This document shows positions 61,966 through 64,000 of a stretch of 64,000 nt of DNA, one piece after another; the first letter of the stretch is position 1; every line of letters starts with the position of its first letter. Below the pieces are notes generated by a model. It was not told where the DNA came from and searched no databases. It was given only the letters and a program-made list of their open reading frames with translations. This DNA comes from Pseudomonas sp. CFII64 (GTDB lineage Bacteria; Pseudomonadota; Gammaproteobacteria; Pseudomonadales; Pseudomonadaceae). The stretch spans positions 1 to 64,000 of the forward strand of contig NZ_ATLO01000028.1 in the NCBI RefSeq assembly GCF_000416235.1, read 5' to 3'. A program made the position numbers and the translations under genes.

Positions 61966-63264
61966 ATGACACACAAGATTGTTGTTGTGGGCGGAGGTGC
62001 GGGCGGCCTGGAGCTTGCCACCCAACTTGGCAACCAGTTCAAGGGCTCTGACAAAGCAAGCGTGACGTTGGTGGACGGCAACCTGACGCATATCTGGAAG
62101 CCACTTCTGCATGAAGTGGCAGCCGGATCATTGAACGCGACTGCGGACGAGCTTAATTACCTGGCTCAAGCCAAATGGAACCATTTTTTATTCCAGCTTG
62201 GCAGAATGAAAGACCTCAACAGAAGTGAGAAATACCTGTCACTGGAGGCCGTACTGGATGAAGACGGCAAGCAAGTACTGGCCGAGCGAACCGTCAGTTA
62301 TGACACGTTAGTCATTGCGGTCGGCAGTACCTCGAACGACTTTGGTATCCAGGGTGCCAAGGAGCACTGTGTTTTCCTCGACACCCGGCAGCAAGCAGAG
62401 CGTTTCCACCGCAAGCTCCTCAATGCTTACCTGAGCAGCGGCGCAGCTGCCCACGGTCCTCAGGGCACAATTTCCGTGGCGATTGTCGGTGGTGGTGCAA
62501 CAGGCGTCGAATTGGCAGCGGAGTTACGGCATTCGGCACAGGAGTTGTCTGACTATGGCCTTGGCCAGGTCCGCCCGGAAAACCTGAACATCACCCTGAT
62601 TGAAGCAGGACCGCGCATATTGCCCGCCCTGCCTGAGCGCATCAGCAAATCGGTACATACCGCCCTGGAAAAACTCGGGGTCGCGGTTATCGTCGGGGCT
62701 TCAGTCTCTGAAATTACCGAACATTCCCTGACCACCCGCGACGGGGTGACAATCAACGCCGATTTGAAGGTGTGGGCCGCTGGCATCAGGGCACCTCATT
62801 TCCTCAAAGACATTGGCGGGCTGGAGACCAACAACCTGAACCAACTGGTGGTGTTACCCACCCTGCAGAGCAGCAGGGATGAGTCCATTTTCGCCCTGGG
62901 CGACTGCGCCGCCTGCCTGGATGAGCGAACCGGTCGCAACGTGCCGCCACGGGCTCAAGCGGCACACCAGCAAGCGTCCCTGATCGCCAAGGCAATCAAG
63001 GCGCGGATGGCTGGCAAACCTCTTCCAGTGTTCAAATACCGGGATTACGGTTCACTCGTTTCCCTGTCGACGTTCACGGCAGTGGGCAACCTGATGGGTA
63101 ACTTCAGCGGCAGCGTGTTCCTCGAAGGCTGGCTGGCGCGGATGTTTTATATATCCCTGTATCGAATGCACCAAGTTGCACTGCACGGCATCCTCCGCAC
63201 CGGCTTCTCGATGATTGGCAATATTCTGGGTAGCGGTACTAAACCTCGCCTCAAACTTCATTGA
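61966..63264 (+). CDS. ndh: Type II NADH:quinone oxidoreductase
   Basis: The 432-residue FAD protein has an N-terminal FAD motif (VVVGGGAGGLELATQLG), a second dinucleotide motif (VAIVGGGATGVELAAEL) for NADH, and the FALGDCAAC segment near the end. A C-terminal amphipathic region fits membrane attachment, as in NDH-2. It oxidises NADH and reduces ubiquinone without proton pumping. I start at ATG 61966 (GAGAG site); an upstream in-frame start overlaps the terminator. It may help reoxidise NADH from formaldehyde or aromatic oxidation. Confidence 0.86.
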   Translation: MTHKIVVVGGGAGGLELATQLGNQFKGSDKASVTLVDGNLTHIWKPLLHEVAAGSLNATADELNYLAQAKWNHFLFQLGRMKDLNRSEKYLSLEAVLDEDGKQVLAERTVSYDTLVIAVGSTSNDFGIQGAKEHCVFLDTRQQAERFHRKLLNAYLSSGAAAHGPQGTISVAIVGGGATGVELAAELRHSAQELSDYGLGQVRPENLNITLIEAGPRILPALPERISKSVHTALEKLGVAVIVGASVSEITEHSLTTRDGVTINADLKVWAAGIRAPHFLKDIGGLETNNLNQLVVLPTLQSSRDESIFALGDCAACLDERTGRNVPPRAQAAHQQASLIAKAIKARMAGKPLPVFKYRDYGSLVSLSTFTAVGNLMGNFSGSVFLEGWLARMFYISLYRMHQVALHGILRTGFSMIGNILGSGTKPRLKLH

Positions 63265-63398
63265 GTGAAGGCATCGTTGATCGTTGGGCTGGATCGTAAA
63301 CACAGCGACTTCGCAAGCCGCTGTGTTACCTCCTGTTGATGTTCCCGTCCTGCTTATTGGGATGACCTCAGGCCGCACTCATTGAAGGTGCCTTCCGG

Positions 63399-64000
63399 TT
63401 AAAGGGGCACGGTCAGCTTGATCCAGTACGCTTCCCCCTCGGGACGGTTGCGTACTTCGCTTTCCTTTTGCCACTTTGCAGTGACAAACCAGCCAGACGA
63501 ACTGCTGTATTTGATCGCAGGACCGATCGCAAAAGCACGCCCCTTGTTGTCTTCCACCCGATCGCCGTCCTGGCGATCATCGGTTGTCTGGCGATAGATA
63601 TATCCGCCGACGCCCAGGACCCAGCCGTGACCGACGCCCCAACCCAGGGAGTAGTCCGCATGCAGTTCCTGCCCCGATCGATAGTCGGTGTCGGAGTTAC
63701 GCAGATTGAAGTCGTACATCATCTTGATGTCAGCGTTGAGCCCGACGGGATCCACGTAAGAAAACGCAGCAATCGGCTCGAACGCCCAATAGTTCCGACC
63801 GATGTTGGCCAGATCACCCCGTTCATAGCGCCCGGTTGGCGCGAAAATATCCAGTGCGTAAATGGCGTGAAGTTTTTCGCTGTAGTGATATCCGAGTGCC
63901 GGACCAAAGATGATATCGCCCATGCCTTTCTTGCTTTGATGCTGGCCGTTGACATCGACCCGCAGTTCAACCAGCGGAACGTTCAGGTGAAATGCCAGCG
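63399..64000 (-). CDS. SphA/MetA-pathway outer-membrane protein, partial
   Basis: The minus-strand frame stays open to the window edge, giving at least 199 residues without the N-terminus. GDIIFGPALGYHYSEKLHAI, PTGRYERGDLANIGRNYW and YSLGWGVGHGWVLGVGGYIY, with the final KLTVPL, match the SphA/phenol-MetA-degradation family of outer-membrane beta-barrels. These are found with aromatic degradation and other catabolic genes and may help substrate entry. The neighbour to the right is not visible. Confidence 0.83.
   Translation of the reverse strand, partial: LAFHLNVPLVELRVDVNGQHQSKKGMGDIIFGPALGYHYSEKLHAIYALDIFAPTGRYERGDLANIGRNYWAFEPIAAFSYVDPVGLNADIKMMYDFNLRNSDTDYRSGQELHADYSLGWGVGHGWVLGVGGYIYRQTTDDRQDGDRVEDNKGRAFAIGPAIKYSSSSGWFVTAKWQKESEVRNRPEGEAYWIKLTVPL

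Noticed and set aside
63299..63327. AACACAGCG/CGCTGTGTT hairpin after the NADH dehydrogenase
   Set aside because: Plausible terminator stem but without a T-run, so not listed as a feature.

Overview
The window reads as a chromosomal stretch of a Pseudomonas species. This rests on an OprD-family porin, a complete indole-3-acetate (iac) gene set in the order described for Pseudomonas putida 1290, many LysR regulators divergent from small oxidoreductase operons, moderately high GC, and GGAG-type ribosome sites. It is nearly all coding. No tRNA, rRNA, insertion sequence, CRISPR array or prophage gene was seen.

Region 1 (1-8.8 kb) is a CoA-dependent beta-oxidation unit. A minus-strand operon runs enoyl-CoA hydratase, 3-hydroxyacyl-CoA dehydrogenase, thiolase, class III CoA-transferase and etfB (cut by the window edge). 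It diverges from a plus-strand operon of an IclR-family regulator, an acyl-CoA dehydrogenase and an AAHS-type MFS importer. Two near-identical 17-bp palindromes lie in the divergent gap. Together these give uptake, CoA activation, one full oxidation turn and electron transfer to ETF, probably for a dicarboxylate-like or ring-derived acid.

Region 2 (9-13.4 kb) holds a membrane PQQ dehydrogenase of the glucose/quinate/shikimate type, a DUF411 metal-binding protein, and a dmeR-dmeF nickel/cobalt sensor and efflux pair with a C-tract operator.

Region 3 (13.4-34.4 kb) is the most interesting part. Reading leftwards, an OprD-like porin, UbiD-like decarboxylase, UbiX-like prenyltransferase, aldehyde dehydrogenase, flavin amine oxidase, Rid-family protein, aromatic aminotransferase, ketopantoate-reductase-like dehydrogenase and class II aldolase lead straight into iacH-A-B-I-C-D-E-F-G, which ends at a rho-independent terminator. 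Divergent from the porin are a sodium/amino-acid (NSS) symporter and an AraC regulator. I read this as an import and funnelling system that converts tryptophan-, tryptamine- or indole-acid-type compounds to indole-3-acetate and then to catechol. No catechol pathway genes and no MarR-type iacR lie in the window. A NIPSNAP gene, apparently split by a frameshift, follows the terminator.

Region 4 (34.4-59.3 kb) is a series of small LysR-controlled modules: cytochrome b561; tautomerase and quinol-monooxygenase-like protein; MFS exporter and carboxymuconolactone-decarboxylase-like protein; PAS chemoreceptor; nitroreductase, ABM protein and glutaredoxin 2; SDR and hydrolase; dinucleotide-binding reductase, LigB-type dioxygenase, esterase and DoxX; a degenerate SDR; and an operon of two luciferase-like monooxygenases around two tandem TIM-barrel isomerase-like paralogues, followed by an ArsR-like regulator and a GlcG/HbpS-like protein. 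The set looks suited to quinone, electrophile or aromatic by-product handling.

Region 5 (59.3-64 kb) is a glutathione-dependent formaldehyde detoxification operon (frmR, frmA, gfa) with three tandem operator-like repeats. After it come a type II NADH dehydrogenase and a partial SphA/MetA-type outer-membrane protein. All assignments come from reading the sequence; no database search was run.
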